Assembly (NCBI GenBank): GCA_016935075.1
Contig: JAFGRP010000091.1
Span: forward strand, 1-37,353
Length of the DNA: 37,353 bases
DNA from: Deltaproteobacteria bacterium
GTDB taxonomy: Bacteria; Desulfobacterota; Syntrophia; Syntrophales; UBA5619
Reading direction: 5' to 3'
The notes beneath the pieces were generated by a model. That model had not been told where the DNA came from, ran no database searches, and worked only from the letters and a program-made list of their open reading frames with translations. Both the position numbers and the translations under genes were made by a program. Shown here one piece after another: positions 1-8,418 of the stretch. Positions within the stretch are counted from its first letter, which is position 1; every line of letters starts with the position of its first letter.

Positions 1-2456
1 CGGACCGGGTTCCAGTGGATGTCGTAGTTGATCAACGTGTCGCAGTCCTGGAGGTTTTGCCCCTCGGAGATGCAGTCCGTGGCGATGAGAAAGTCGATCT
101 CGCCCTCCTGCGGCAAGGAGCGGATCTTCCGTCGGTTCTTGGAGAGGGGCGAAAAATTCGTGAGGATGTGATTGTATTCGTTTTTCCCGAAGGTGGTCCG
201 GTTCTCGACCGCGCCGCCGGTAACCAGGGCAATGTGGACGCCCAATTCGCTCCGCGCCCACTCCCGGAGCGCTTCGTAGAGGTAGAGCGCCGTGTCGGCA
301 AAGGCGGTGAAGACCAGGGCCTTCCGGTTGGACCGACCGTCCCGCGTCGCGGCCGGGTGCAGGGCCTTTTCCCGGAGGAGATCCCGCAAGGCTGCCAGCT
401 TGGCGTCCCGTGCCATCGTGACGGCGGCGGCCTCCTGGAGGAGGCTCGCAATCTGTTTCCGGTCCTTTTCCAGATCAGTCAGCCAAGCGTCCACGTCGAG
501 GTCAACCAGGCTGAAGGTGGCCTTCTGGCCGACCTCCCATGCCTCCTCCGTCTCGGGATCGTCGTCTTCGACGGCGAGATCGTCCAGATCGACCGCTTCG
601 GTCAGGGCCTGGTGGGCTTGGAAGGCGCGGAGTTTTTCTTCCAGGACTTCGATTTTGCTAACAGTTCTTTCCATCGACACGGCGAAGGAATGGACGCAGC
701 TCTCCAGGCGCTTGAGGAAATTGACCTTCATCATCCCGATGAGGAACCGTTCCCGGCCCGCCTGGGTGAAGTTCCGGATCTTGAATTCATATTTTTCCCG
801 GTGCTCCGGCCGGACGTACTTCGACGGGTTGAACAGTGAGAGCTCGTATTTCTGGATCTCCTCGTTCAGGCGGTCGTAAGAGATGAAGGCGTTTTCCGCG
901 TCGATCCGCGGGTAGATGGCCTGCGGCTTCTCCCGGCGTGGGAATTCGCCGATTTCTTTCAAATCGTAGTATTGCCGGATGTGTTTCCGGGAACGGGCAA
1001 TGGTCAGTTCGTCCAGCAGCTTGAAGAAGGCTGAATCCAGCCGCTCCATGAGATCGCGGATATCCCTCTCCTGCCGGCCGGACCAAATTGTGAAGACCGA
1101 CTGGGCCGCTTTGAGCGTATCGCCGATGCTCCGAATCCGGATGGATTCCCGAAAGGCGTCGTCTCGCTCCTCGGTTACGAAGTAGATCTGGTTGCGAAGA
1201 TCGCGGAGATTGTTGTTGACCGGCGTCGCGGAGAGCATCAGGACCTTCGTCTTGACCCCTTTTTTGATGATCTCCTCCATGAGTCGCTCATACCGACTGA
1301 CCCGGACGACCCGCCCCTCCTCGTCCCGCTTCCCCTTCGTGTTGTTCCGGAAATTGTGGGATTCGTCGATGACGACGAGATCGAAGTTCCCCCAGTTGAT
1401 TTGACCGAGATCGATATCGCCGGAACAACCGCCGTCCCGGCTCAGATCGGTGTGGCACAGGACCGTGTAGCTGAAACGGTCCTCCAGGAACAGATTGAGT
1501 TCGCTGTTGTTCTGGGCTTGGTAGATCGTCCAGTTTTCGCGGAGCTTCTTCGGGCACAGCACTAAGACGCGGTGGTTCTTGAGTTCGTAGTACTTCACGA
1601 CAGCCAAGGCTTCGAACGTCTTTCCAAGGCCCACGCTATCGGCGATGATGCAGCCGCCGTGACACTCGATCTTGTTGATCGCCCCCTTCACCCCGTCCCG
1701 CTGGAAGGCGTAGAGGGCGGTCCAGATTTGGGTATCGAAGAGATGGAGCTTCCGGTCAAGGAGCCCACCCGTCTCCTGGTCGAGGAGAAACTTCTCGAAG
1801 ATGTGGTAGAGGGTCTTGAAATAGATGAAATCCGGGGCGTTTTCCCGGTAGAGCTGGGCCAGGTAGCCGAGAACGTCCTCCTTGACATCGGCTACGAGTT
1901 CTTCGTCGTTCCAGAGCTCGTCGAACCAGTTCCTCAAGTCCAGGCGATCGCGGTCGTCTGTGACCTCCAGGTTCAGCTCGATGTTGGAGGTGACACCGTA
2001 ACCGAGACCGCCGACGGTGAAGTTGGAGCTTCCCACAAGCGCTTTTTCGATGCCATTGTGGTTGATGTGGTAGAGCTTGCCGTGGAGGAGGTTGCTCCGC
2101 CGGATGGAACGGATGCCGACCTTCTCCCGGATCCAGTCCGCGCACTGCCGGGCGACGGCCTTCTGGCGCAGGCAGTTCTTCAGTTGGAGCCTTTCATCCT
2201 CAATCCGGTAGGCCTTCGTCTCCGTTCGGTCCGGGTCCAGATTTTTTACGAAACGGGGTTCGCCGAAGAGGAAGCGGAGACCGGCGATCTCTTCAAGCGG
2301 TTCTCTGAGCCGGGCATAGGCATAAATGGTGAAATAGGCGGAGACGATGGAGAGATCGGCACCCTTCCGGATGTGCTCTCGGAGGAAGTCGCCGACGTAG
2401 CCTCTCGTCCGGTTGTCCCGGATCGAAGACATCGGCAATGCCTGTGCATCTGACAT
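1..2456 (-). CDS. PLD-domain SNF2/DEAD-like helicase (C-terminus cut by window edge)
   Basis: The track lists only fragments because no stop lies inside the window. Reading the minus strand continuously gives about 818 residues, open at the left edge. Near residues 120-145 is a phospholipase-D-type HKD site (HGKLYHI followed by GSSNFT). Around residue 268 is a Walker A motif (DSVGLGKT), near 361 a Walker B/DEAH-type motif (VVIDESHNFRN), then LMLSATPVNNN. The last visible part holds helicase motif V (ATDCISEGQNLQ). The start is set by ATG at 2456 with GGAG seven bases upstream. The family couples an ATP-dependent DNA translocase to a PLD nuclease and is common in defence or repair islands. No partner gene is visible on this side, so a defence role is only possible. 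Well supported as a helicase. Confidence 0.9.
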   Translation of the reverse strand, partial: MSDAQALPMSSIRDNRTRGYVGDFLREHIRKGADLSIVSAYFTIYAYARLREPLEEIAGLRFLFGEPRFVKNLDPDRTETKAYRIEDERLQLKNCLRQKAVARQCADWIREKVGIRSIRRSNLLHGKLYHINHNGIEKALVGSSNFTVGGLGYGVTSNIELNLEVTDDRDRLDLRNWFDELWNDEELVADVKEDVLGYLAQLYRENAPDFIYFKTLYHIFEKFLLDQETGGLLDRKLHLFDTQIWTALYAFQRDGVKGAINKIECHGGCIIADSVGLGKTFEALAVVKYYELKNHRVLVLCPKKLRENWTIYQAQNNSELNLFLEDRFSYTVLCHTDLSRDGGCSGDIDLGQINWGNFDLVVIDESHNFRNNTKGKRDEEGRVVRVSRYERLMEEIIKKGVKTKVLMLSATPVNNNLRDLRNQIYFVTEERDDAFRESIRIRSIGDTLKAAQSVFTIWSGRQERDIRDLMERLDSAFFKLLDELTIARSRKHIRQYYDLKEIGEFPRREKPQAIYPRIDAENAFISYDRLNEEIQKYELSLFNPSKYVRPEHREKYEFKIRNFTQAGRERFLIGMMKVNFLKRLESCVHSFAVSMERTVSKIEVLEEKLRAFQAHQALTEAVDLDDLAVEDDDPETEEAWEVGQKATFSLVDLDVDAWLTDLEKDRKQIASLLQEAAAVTMARDAKLAALRDLLREKALHPAATRDGRSNRKALVFTAFADTALYLYEALREWARSELGVHIALVTGGAVENRTTFGKNEYNHILTNFSPLSKNRRKIRSLPQEGEIDFLIATDCISEGQNLQDCDTLINYDIHWNPV

Positions 2457-2481
2457 CGGACATCTCCAAAGACGATACGGT

Positions 2482-2541
2482 GTATGAACGAACAGCACGA
2501 TATTTCAGTGTATTCATACGCCTTAATCGCGGAGAGATCAA
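2482..2541 (-). promoter_or_regulatory. candidate sigma70 promoter with inverted repeat, helicase gene
   Basis: On the minus strand TTGATC (2536-2541) and TATGAA (2513-2518) are separated by 17 bases, each matching the consensus at four of six positions. The 7-bp inverted repeat GTATGAA/TTCATAC (2482-2488 and 2513-2519) covers the -10 element and could be an operator. The start codon lies about 57 bases downstream of the -10. Inferred from pattern only. Confidence 0.35.
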
Positions 2542-2565
2542 GAAATATTACGTTATAAAGGCCTG

Positions 2566-2598
2566 GACCGGGACCGCCGCAGCGGGAAAAACCCGGTC
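2566..2598 (-). terminator. weak hairpin after the DUF748 gene
   Basis: A perfect 7-bp stem GACCGGG/CCCGGTC with a 19-base loop lies 10 bases after the DUF748 stop codon. No clear U-tract follows it, so it is a weak terminator or only a 3' stabilising structure. Confidence 0.25.
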
Positions 2599-2607
2599 GT
2601 TCATAGG

Positions 2608-5586
2608 CTATTTCAGACGAAAGTCCACACGGCTGTTTTTGACCTTTTCTTTGGACGGCGGCAGCAGGAACTTCGTCTCGATGAGGAAGACCCGGTCCGG
2701 GGTCACCTCCCCGGACGCCAGGAGCGAGTCCCGGACATTCAGGGCGCGCTGCGAGGCCAGAAGGCGCAGATCGTCGTCCTTCACTTCAATGTGGGTCAGC
2801 ATCAGTTTTTCCATTTCCGGAACCTGCAGAATCTTGGCCCGGCCGGCGGCATCCCTGGGTTTCGGAAACGGTTCCGCGTCATAGGCCATCTTCAGGACCC
2901 TTTCATATTCATCGGCTCCGATGACGACCTTCTCCAGCGGGACGGCCTCCTTTCCCTGCCGGATCTCATCCTTGAGCTTCTGCGCCTTCAGCTTGTTCCG
3001 GAAGTTTTTGTCCTTGAGGGTTTCGCGGTCTTTTTCGACATCCACATACCCTTCGACGTCCAGTTTCAGGGCGGGCCGCTCTTTCAGGGCCTTTGCAAGG
3101 GACTGAATCTTCTTGAGATCCGCCTCCGGCGGGAAAGCGCTTCCGTAATCGAATTCGACAAAGCTCATCTCCTCTCCGCCCCCGAAAAGGGTCCCCAACA
3201 GCGCGAAAGGGGCGGAGGCGGCCTTGGTGAGCAGATTGACAAGGACCTGAAGGACGATGCGCCAGATGCTGAATTGCGGATCGTCCAGATTCCCGGAAAC
3301 GGGGATGTCCAGCTTGATCTGGTCGTTCCGGTCCTTGAGCAGCGAAATGGCCAGAGAGACGGGGAGTTTCGTCGCCTGGGGGCTCTCCACCTTTTCCCCC
3401 AGGTTGAACTGGTCGATGAAGATGTTGTTTATAGAATCCAGTTTCTTGCGGTCGATGAGATACTTCAGGTCAAAGGAAAGCTTTCCCTTCTGGATCGTAT
3501 AGCCGATGTACCTCCCGGAGTAGGGGGTCATGGGGCTCAGATCCATGTCCTTGAAGGCCGCCTTGACGTCCACGAAGAGATCCTTTGCCAGCGGGTTGAT
3601 CTTGCCGGTGATCTCCAGCGGGGCATAGCCTTCGAGCTTGCCCCGGATCTCCACATCCGCCCGGGTGGTCTCCATCGAGGAGAGGCCGGAGATGCGGCCG
3701 CCGAGCTCCACAAACCGGCCGGCGAAGTTGGGCTGGATGTACTTGTCCGTGAAGTCGATCTCGCCCCCCTGGAGGGTGACGGTGTCCAGCTTGATCTCGG
3801 GGGAAGCCTTCGTTGCATCCGCGGTCGATGGGGCCTTCTCTTTCACCTCGGCCGCAGCCGGCCCGGACGGGACCGGCGCGGCCTGTTTGGCGACCATCAG
3901 GTTCTGGAGATTCAGGGTTCCATCCTCCCGGACCAGGACCCGCGCAAAGAGACGGGTGAGGGCGATCTCCCGGATGTGGACGGACAGCGGATTGATCCCC
4001 GCGTCGATGCCGTTGACGTAAAAGGCCTCCCACTTGAGCAGATCGCCGGCCTGCGCCGCGTCGATGGACGCGAAGCGGGAGACGAGAACCTTTCCGGAAT
4101 AACGGGTCTTGAGGCTGCCCGTCGCCGAATCGGCCAGGAGGTTCCCCGCGGCGGAAATCTTCCCGTCCGTTACCTTGATGTTGACGACATCGCTCAGGTA
4201 AGGCTGAAAAGTGGGGATATCCAGATCCTTCAGGTTCAGCGCCAGTTTCGTCGAGAGGGGTTCGACCGTCATCGGACCGGCGAGCGAAACTTTACCCTTT
4301 TTGGGCAGAGACAGGGTCAGGGACATCTTTCCCTCTTTGCCCGCCGCCGTGGAGATCCCGCTTGCCTGCAGGCGGATGTCGCCCAAGACCGCGTTGAAGG
4401 GATCGCGGGGACCGGCATCGGCAAAAGTGACCTTTCCCTTTTCCACCAGGAGATCATCGACATCCAACACGGTCTTTTCCCCGTCCTCTTTCTTGGACCC
4501 ATCGTTGGGACCGGATGCCTCCCCGCTCCTGGTCCCTTCCTTCAGACCGGTTTCTCCAACGTTTTTAGACTTCTCCTCCCGGGCGGGGAGCAGGGTCAAA
4601 AGGTTGATCTCGCCCTTTTCGTTTTTTCTGACGTTGATTTCCGGGGCATCGAGGGCAAGCCGGGCGAGGTGGATCTCTCCCGCCAGCGGCCTGACCGAGG
4701 CCATATCGACGCTGAGCGATGGCAGCCTCAGAAGCGGCTTGCCGTTCAGGTCATCCAGGGCGACATTCTTCAGTGTCACATTGCCCGCGAGCGACAGAAA
4801 AGGCGCCTGATCCTTCTGTTGGCGATAGGAAAGTTTGGCCTTGACGTCCAGGCCGGCGGACAGAAGTTTCCCGTTGAACTTCACGGGGAAATAGGCCAGG
4901 TAATAGGGGATGTTCAGATCCCGGATGTCGATAGCCAGATCGGTTTCGCGCGACGTCGTGAAGGGTTTCGACTGCCCCTCCAGCGCATAGAGGGCGCCGT
5001 CGATCCGGGCGGCAAAAGAGGGCTTTACGAACGTGCTCACGTTGTAGTCAATGTTGGATATGAATGGAATCCCGACATTGATCTCCGCCGCCGCATGCCG
5101 GGTCTCCTTCGGTCCGTCGATGAAATCGATCTTCCCGTCGATCAGGCGGATGTTGTTGAAGGAAAAAAGAAACGGTCTGTCCTCCTTTTTGCCTTCCGCC
5201 GGTTTTTCCCCCGGCACGAGGTCGGCAAAATTGTACGCCCCCTCCCGGTCCCGCGATACATGGATGTAAGGTTTGACCAGCTTGATTTCATTGATGATCA
5301 GTGCCCGTTTCGGCAGCGACATCGCTTCCAGGTTGACCAGCAGTTCCTGGAAGGAGACGAAATCCCCGGCGCCCGTTCGTTCCTTCACGACGAACCCCTT
5401 GACCGACAGGGCCAGCGTAAAGGGATTGAAACCGACAGCCTCCAGCGCGACGCTGCGTCGGAGCTTCTCGGATAGGTTCTTGACCAGGAGGGATTTCAAT
5501 ACGGGCGGAACGACAAAGAAGCCGGTCAGCGCAAAAACCGCGACCAGCAGAACCGAAGCAATCATGATTTTTTTCAAGCGGCTCAT
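2608..5586 (-). CDS. DUF748 / AsmA-like large envelope protein
   Basis: This protein has 992 residues. A single N-terminal membrane anchor (about residues 8-30) is followed by a very long periplasmic part with repeated beta-rich stretches of the type FNNIRLIDGKIDF and LDTVTLQGGEIDF, typical of DUF748 proteins in the AsmA/TamB-like superfamily. Near residue 795 the segment FDYGSAFPPEADLKKIQSLA followed by a LDVEGYVD strand resembles the OmpA-like end that DUF748 proteins often carry. AsmA-like proteins are thought to act in lipid traffic or envelope assembly between the membranes of diderm bacteria; the exact role is unknown. The start is sound: AAGGAGGTG lies seven bases before ATG. It is preceded by the toxin gene after 85 bases and followed by the helicase gene. 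The 894-aa plus-strand ORF is its shadow. Confidence 0.9.
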   Translation of the reverse strand: MSRLKKIMIASVLLVAVFALTGFFVVPPVLKSLLVKNLSEKLRRSVALEAVGFNPFTLALSVKGFVVKERTGAGDFVSFQELLVNLEAMSLPKRALIINEIKLVKPYIHVSRDREGAYNFADLVPGEKPAEGKKEDRPFLFSFNNIRLIDGKIDFIDGPKETRHAAAEINVGIPFISNIDYNVSTFVKPSFAARIDGALYALEGQSKPFTTSRETDLAIDIRDLNIPYYLAYFPVKFNGKLLSAGLDVKAKLSYRQQKDQAPFLSLAGNVTLKNVALDDLNGKPLLRLPSLSVDMASVRPLAGEIHLARLALDAPEINVRKNEKGEINLLTLLPAREEKSKNVGETGLKEGTRSGEASGPNDGSKKEDGEKTVLDVDDLLVEKGKVTFADAGPRDPFNAVLGDIRLQASGISTAAGKEGKMSLTLSLPKKGKVSLAGPMTVEPLSTKLALNLKDLDIPTFQPYLSDVVNIKVTDGKISAAGNLLADSATGSLKTRYSGKVLVSRFASIDAAQAGDLLKWEAFYVNGIDAGINPLSVHIREIALTRLFARVLVREDGTLNLQNLMVAKQAAPVPSGPAAAEVKEKAPSTADATKASPEIKLDTVTLQGGEIDFTDKYIQPNFAGRFVELGGRISGLSSMETTRADVEIRGKLEGYAPLEITGKINPLAKDLFVDVKAAFKDMDLSPMTPYSGRYIGYTIQKGKLSFDLKYLIDRKKLDSINNIFIDQFNLGEKVESPQATKLPVSLAISLLKDRNDQIKLDIPVSGNLDDPQFSIWRIVLQVLVNLLTKAASAPFALLGTLFGGGEEMSFVEFDYGSAFPPEADLKKIQSLAKALKERPALKLDVEGYVDVEKDRETLKDKNFRNKLKAQKLKDEIRQGKEAVPLEKVVIGADEYERVLKMAYDAEPFPKPRDAAGRAKILQVPEMEKLMLTHIEVKDDDLRLLASQRALNVRDSLLASGEVTPDRVFLIETKFLLPPSKEKVKNSRVDFRLK

Positions 5587-5671
5587 AATTGCACCTCCTT
5601 GTCAGACCTTGCCTGATCCGTCACTGCTTATGATTAATGCTCCAAAGAGACATTTTGGCCGAATCCCTCCG

Positions 5672-5968
5672 TCAGTAATGGTACCTCGCCTGCAGGAAAT
5701 CGATGCGGTCGCCGCCGACCAGATAGACGATGCGGTGCTCCTGGGTCAGGCGGCGGGACCAGACGCCGGGGGCAAGGTATTTCAGAGGTTCCGGCTTGCC
5801 GATCCCGGCAAAGGGGTCGCGCAGAACCGCTTCCACAATGACCAAGGCGCGCAGGGCAACCCTTCGTTCCGCGGCCACCCAATGGCGCAGATCCTCGATG
5901 AATTCCGGCTGGAAGACCGCCTCCCGCCGGGGTTGCTTGTTTGATCCGTCTTTATCCTTTTTCTCCAA
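5672..5968 (-). CDS. yoeB: YoeB-family mRNA interferase toxin
   Basis: A 98-residue protein ending in ARYHY, the diagnostic C-terminal catalytic His-Tyr of YoeB. Before it are the family segments FQPEFIEDLRHWV, GKPEPLKYL and WSRRLTQEHRIVYLV. YoeB is a RelE-fold ribosome-dependent endoribonuclease neutralised by YefM. Its start overlaps the antitoxin gene by 17 bases, the usual coupled arrangement. The N-terminus is about 14 residues longer than typical (lysine-rich MEKKDKDG...), so the true start could be internal, but no better Met is seen. The catalytic end looks intact, so the toxin is probably functional. Confidence 0.92.
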   Translation of the reverse strand: MEKKDKDGSNKQPRREAVFQPEFIEDLRHWVAAERRVALRALVIVEAVLRDPFAGIGKPEPLKYLAPGVWSRRLTQEHRIVYLVGGDRIDFLQARYHY

Positions 5969-6239
5969 GACCGATCCCCTTTTTCAGCGCTTCGAGGGTC
6001 TGCGGTTTTTTAGTCCGCGACTGGGCGCGGGCCAGGGCCAGAAGCAGGCGCCTGGCATTTCTCGGCGAGCGGAGCAGGTGGGCCGTCTCCGAGAGGCTTG
6101 CCAGTTCGTCGGCGGCCACGACCGCGACGTCTTCGCCGTTCCGCCGCCGGATGATGACGATCTCCCGGTTCTCCGTCACCTCTTTGAACAAACTGGACAG
6201 GTTGGCGCGGGCCTGGGTGTAAGTTGTCTGAATGGGCAT
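5952..6239 (-). CDS. yefM: YefM/Phd-family antitoxin
   Basis: A 95-residue protein with the Phd/YefM N-terminal DNA-binding fold: TYTQARANLSSLFKEVTENRE followed by VIIRRRNGEDVAVVAADELASLSET. The C-terminal helix should wrap the YoeB toxin encoded by the overlapping downstream gene. The start is ATG at 6239 with GGAG about 12 bases upstream, slightly far. The pair should be autoregulated, since a TTGACA promoter and a TGTAC/GTACA palindrome lie just upstream. A competing ATG at 6249 is in another frame and gives no family match. Confidence 0.92.
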   Translation of the reverse strand: MPIQTTYTQARANLSSLFKEVTENREIVIIRRRNGEDVAVVAADELASLSETAHLLRSPRNARRLLLALARAQSRTKKPQTLEALKKGIGLGEKG

Positions 6240-6260
6240 ATTGTTTCATATCTCCTTTTT

Positions 6261-6301
6261 CTGTACCGGAATACAGTACAGGTTGCGTCCGGGACTGTCA
6301 A
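6261..6301 (-). promoter_or_regulatory. yefM-yoeB promoter and operator palindrome
   Basis: On the minus strand a perfect -35 box TTGACA (6296-6301) is 17 bases from a -10-like TACTGT (6273-6278). The palindrome CTGTAC-N9-GTACAG (6261-6281) overlaps the -10. YefM-YoeB repressors are known in E. coli to bind TGTACA-core palindromes, which fits direct autoregulation. The promoter begins just after the stop of the molybdate transporter gene. Confidence 0.6.
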
Positions 6302-6306
6302 GTTCT

Positions 6307-7434
6307 TTATTGAACCGATTTTGATTGAAAAGATTTTCCCCGCCATTTTTCCATACCGTAATGGACGGCAAGGCCGGCCAAGAAGCCGACGGCCATGTTG
6401 GCCAGAAGGGAAACGGCGACGGTTATGACAAGCGGGATCAGGTCCCGGCCCGGGCGGACATCCCGGGCGAACTTCGTCAGCTCGATCCCGACGAGAAACA
6501 TCATCGCCCCGATGATCGCCATGGGAAATGCGGAAAAGAGGACGGCGATCGCAGCCGCAAGGAAGAGGCCGAGCGCGATCTCGATCGCCCCTTCGATCAG
6601 GTTCGTCCCGCCGGTGCGCGCCCCGAAGTAATACTGGCCGGCGAGCCCGCCGGAGCCGTGGCACATCGGCATCCCGCCGAAAAAGGGGGTGAGCAGGTTC
6701 ATGATCCCCTGGTTCCAGGAGAGTCTGCCCACGTCCACCGGCCGGTCGGGGAAATAGGTCCCGATCAGCGCGGAGGTGGCGATCGTCGCGTTCGTGATCG
6801 TCAGCGGGATCTGGGCGAAACCGGCCAGCATGAGCGAGTCCCAGACCTCTTTCGGGCTGAAACCGGTGAGAGGGGGCAGGGTGAAGCGGATCAGTTCCAC
6901 CGAAGGGAGCTTTCCCTGAAAGGCAACGATGGCTATCCCGAGGAGCATCAGGACGACGGCCGCCGGGGCGTAGCGGCTCTCCCGAAGGGTAAGGACGATG
7001 GCAATCGCAACGACGCCGAGGACCCAGCCGGTCGAGATCATCTTGAGCGCCTCGACGGCAAGCAGGATCCCGAGCGTCGCCTGGATCCCGCGGACGACGG
7101 AACGGGGGGTGATCTTCGCGAGGCGGCCGATGACCCCCGTTGCCGCGAAGAGGACCCAGACGACCCCCATCGCAAAGCCCGAGGCGTAGATCAGCGAAGG
7201 CGTCCAATGCTGTGCGATCGCGACGACGGCCAGGACCTTCATCGGCTCGATCGGCATCGGGAGCTTGTAGACCAGGCCGGTCGCGATGTTCGCAAGGCCC
7301 ATCATCACGAGAAATCCCGCCGGGTCGAGGCCGCAGACGGCGATGTAGCCGATCGCCAGCGGGAAGAGGGTCCCGAAGTCCCCCATCGATCCGGCCAGCT
7401 CCCGCAGATTGAATTCAAACGATTTGATCTTCAT
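6307..7434 (-). CDS. MOT1-type molybdate/sulfate transporter
   Basis: A 375-residue polytopic membrane protein with about ten to twelve hydrophobic helices. Family hallmarks are the N-terminal NLRELAGSMGDFGTLFPLAIGY, PMPIEPMKVLAVVAIAQ, and the GGMPMCHGSGGLAGQYYFGARTGG segment; these match the MOT1 branch related to SulP sulfate permeases. MOT1 proteins are molybdate uptake permeases in eukaryotes, and bacterial homologues are annotated as putative sulfate/molybdate transporters. Unlike SulP proteins it has no STAS domain. Its upstream region faces the divergent small gene at 7901. The SD (GACGGGA) is weak. Molybdate import would suit an anaerobe with Mo/W enzymes, but the substrate is inferred. 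Confidence 0.85.
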   Translation of the reverse strand: MKIKSFEFNLRELAGSMGDFGTLFPLAIGYIAVCGLDPAGFLVMMGLANIATGLVYKLPMPIEPMKVLAVVAIAQHWTPSLIYASGFAMGVVWVLFAATGVIGRLAKITPRSVVRGIQATLGILLAVEALKMISTGWVLGVVAIAIVLTLRESRYAPAAVVLMLLGIAIVAFQGKLPSVELIRFTLPPLTGFSPKEVWDSLMLAGFAQIPLTITNATIATSALIGTYFPDRPVDVGRLSWNQGIMNLLTPFFGGMPMCHGSGGLAGQYYFGARTGGTNLIEGAIEIALGLFLAAAIAVLFSAFPMAIIGAMMFLVGIELTKFARDVRPGRDLIPLVITVAVSLLANMAVGFLAGLAVHYGMEKWRGKSFQSKSVQ

Positions 7435-7900
7435 TCCCGTCTCAGAGGATTCGCCGGCGTCCGGGAGCTATGTGCGCTGGTTCAAATCCGCTTTCCCAGC
7501 GAAGCGCGTTGTTGTCATAAATCGCCGGATTTCACATCCCTGCCGTCCTGATCGGCCGGTGCACCGTGCGGGTACATGCAAAATCCGGATCAAGAACGGG
7601 CGCTATGCGTCAAGCGCCTGTCATTTTCAGAATGATGATCAACGCGGTCGGAGCATAGAAAAAAAAAAGGATCCTGTCAAGGCAACCGGCATTCCCCCTG
7701 CCGGAGGATTTTTCTGCGCCGCCCTGACGCCCAAAGCGGCGCCGGCCGGTTGAAAGAGGAATCATCATGCGAGCACGGCACGGAAGTCGAAAGAACTGGA
7801 TTTTCCGCTGAAATCCTGATAAGGGGTCATTTCCGCTTCCGTACCCGCCCGGGTCGGGGCGGTGAAAAAACGATCACGGAAAAGCGAAAAGGAGAAAACG
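7435..7900. other. 466-base divergent intergenic region, no gene seen
   Basis: This region separates the minus-strand transporter gene from the plus-strand lysine-rich gene and should hold both promoters. I see no convincing -35/-10 pair, no tRNA and no known riboswitch. It contains a 6-bp hairpin CCGGCA/TGCCGG (7686-7704) followed by TTTTT, but no plus-strand gene lies upstream that it could terminate. Confidence 0.5.
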
Positions 7901-8254
7901 ATGGCATCCCAGAGCAGGGAAACGAGACTGAAACAAAAGGCCGTCCTTGAGGCAAAATTAAAGAAGCGCCAGTCCCTTCTCGCCGAAAAAGGACTGGACG
8001 AGAAGAAGATCGCGCGGGACGTTCTCGTCAAGGCATTGAAGGCGGAACTCAAAAAGACGGCGGTCCAATTGAGGGCCATCGACGCCCATCAGAAACGGAC
8101 GGAGGATCTCGCCGCGATGAAGGCGGAACGCCTGGCAAAGCCCAGGGAAGAAGCCCCCAAGGCGAAGAAGGCCGCGCCGGAGCCGCCCCCGGAGGCAAAG
8201 GCCAAAAAGAAAAAGAAGAAAGAAGAAAAAACGGAAGAGGCCCCGAAGGAGTAG
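7901..8254 (+). CDS. small lysine-rich coiled-coil protein, unknown function
   Basis: The only clear plus-strand gene, 117 residues from ATG at 7901, chosen because AAGGAG lies five bases upstream; the track start at 7862 has no SD. The first 70 residues form a charged, heptad-like helix (LKQKAVLEAKLKKRQSLLAEK, then AELKKTAVQLRAIDAHQKR). The tail is Ala/Pro/Lys/Glu-rich with a run of six lysines, recalling histone-H1-like or nucleoid-associated tails. No catalytic motif and no membrane segment. It could bind DNA or RNA, but that is a guess from composition. The gene is convergent with the CoA-transferase gene, with a double hairpin between them. Confidence 0.7.
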   Translation: MASQSRETRLKQKAVLEAKLKKRQSLLAEKGLDEKKIARDVLVKALKAELKKTAVQLRAIDAHQKRTEDLAAMKAERLAKPREEAPKAKKAAPEPPPEAKAKKKKKKEEKTEEAPKE

Positions 8255-8319
8255 CGCATCCGTATCCCTTCGATATCAGACGCTTCTGATGTTCCGGAGA
8301 CACGTTTCGATCCCTCGGG

Positions 8320-8412
8320 TCTGGGGACGCCTTGCGGCAAGGTGTCCCCAGATACCGATCCTTATTCCGGGGGACACGATGCGGTCCCTGCGGGCTTCCG
8401 CATCATGTCCCC
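8320..8412. repeat. two consecutive GGGGACA-type hairpins, likely bidirectional terminator or REP-like pair
   Basis: Hairpin 1 (8320-8352) pairs TCTGGGGACGCCTT with AAGGTGTCCCCAGA across a five-base loop, with one G-T wobble. Hairpin 2 (8370-8412) pairs GGGGACACGATGCGG with CCGCATCATGTCCCC with one mismatch. Both arms share the GGGGACA/TGTCCCC word. They lie between convergent genes (stops at 8254 and 8419), so bidirectional transcription termination is plausible; the shared word also recalls REP/BIME-type repeats moved by Y1 transposases. Confidence 0.55.
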
Positions 8413-8418
8413 GATTCT

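Noticed and set aside
15-839. 274-aa plus-strand ORF
   Set aside because: Antisense of the helicase; the minus strand shows helicase motif V (ATDCISEGQNLQ) here.
2791-5475. 894-aa plus-strand ORF
   Set aside because: Shadow of the DUF748 gene: no SD-supported start and no family motifs, while the minus strand gives a clear protein with SD and membrane anchor.
6176-7207. 343-aa minus-strand ORF
   Set aside because: Out-of-frame shadow of the molybdate transporter; Arg/Pro/Gly-rich without motifs.
7476-7490. tRNA T-loop-like GGTTCAAATCC
   Set aside because: No matching 5-bp T-stem, acceptor or anticodon arm around it.
7686-7704. CCGGCA hairpin plus TTTTT as a terminator
   Set aside because: No plus-strand gene precedes it; probably chance.
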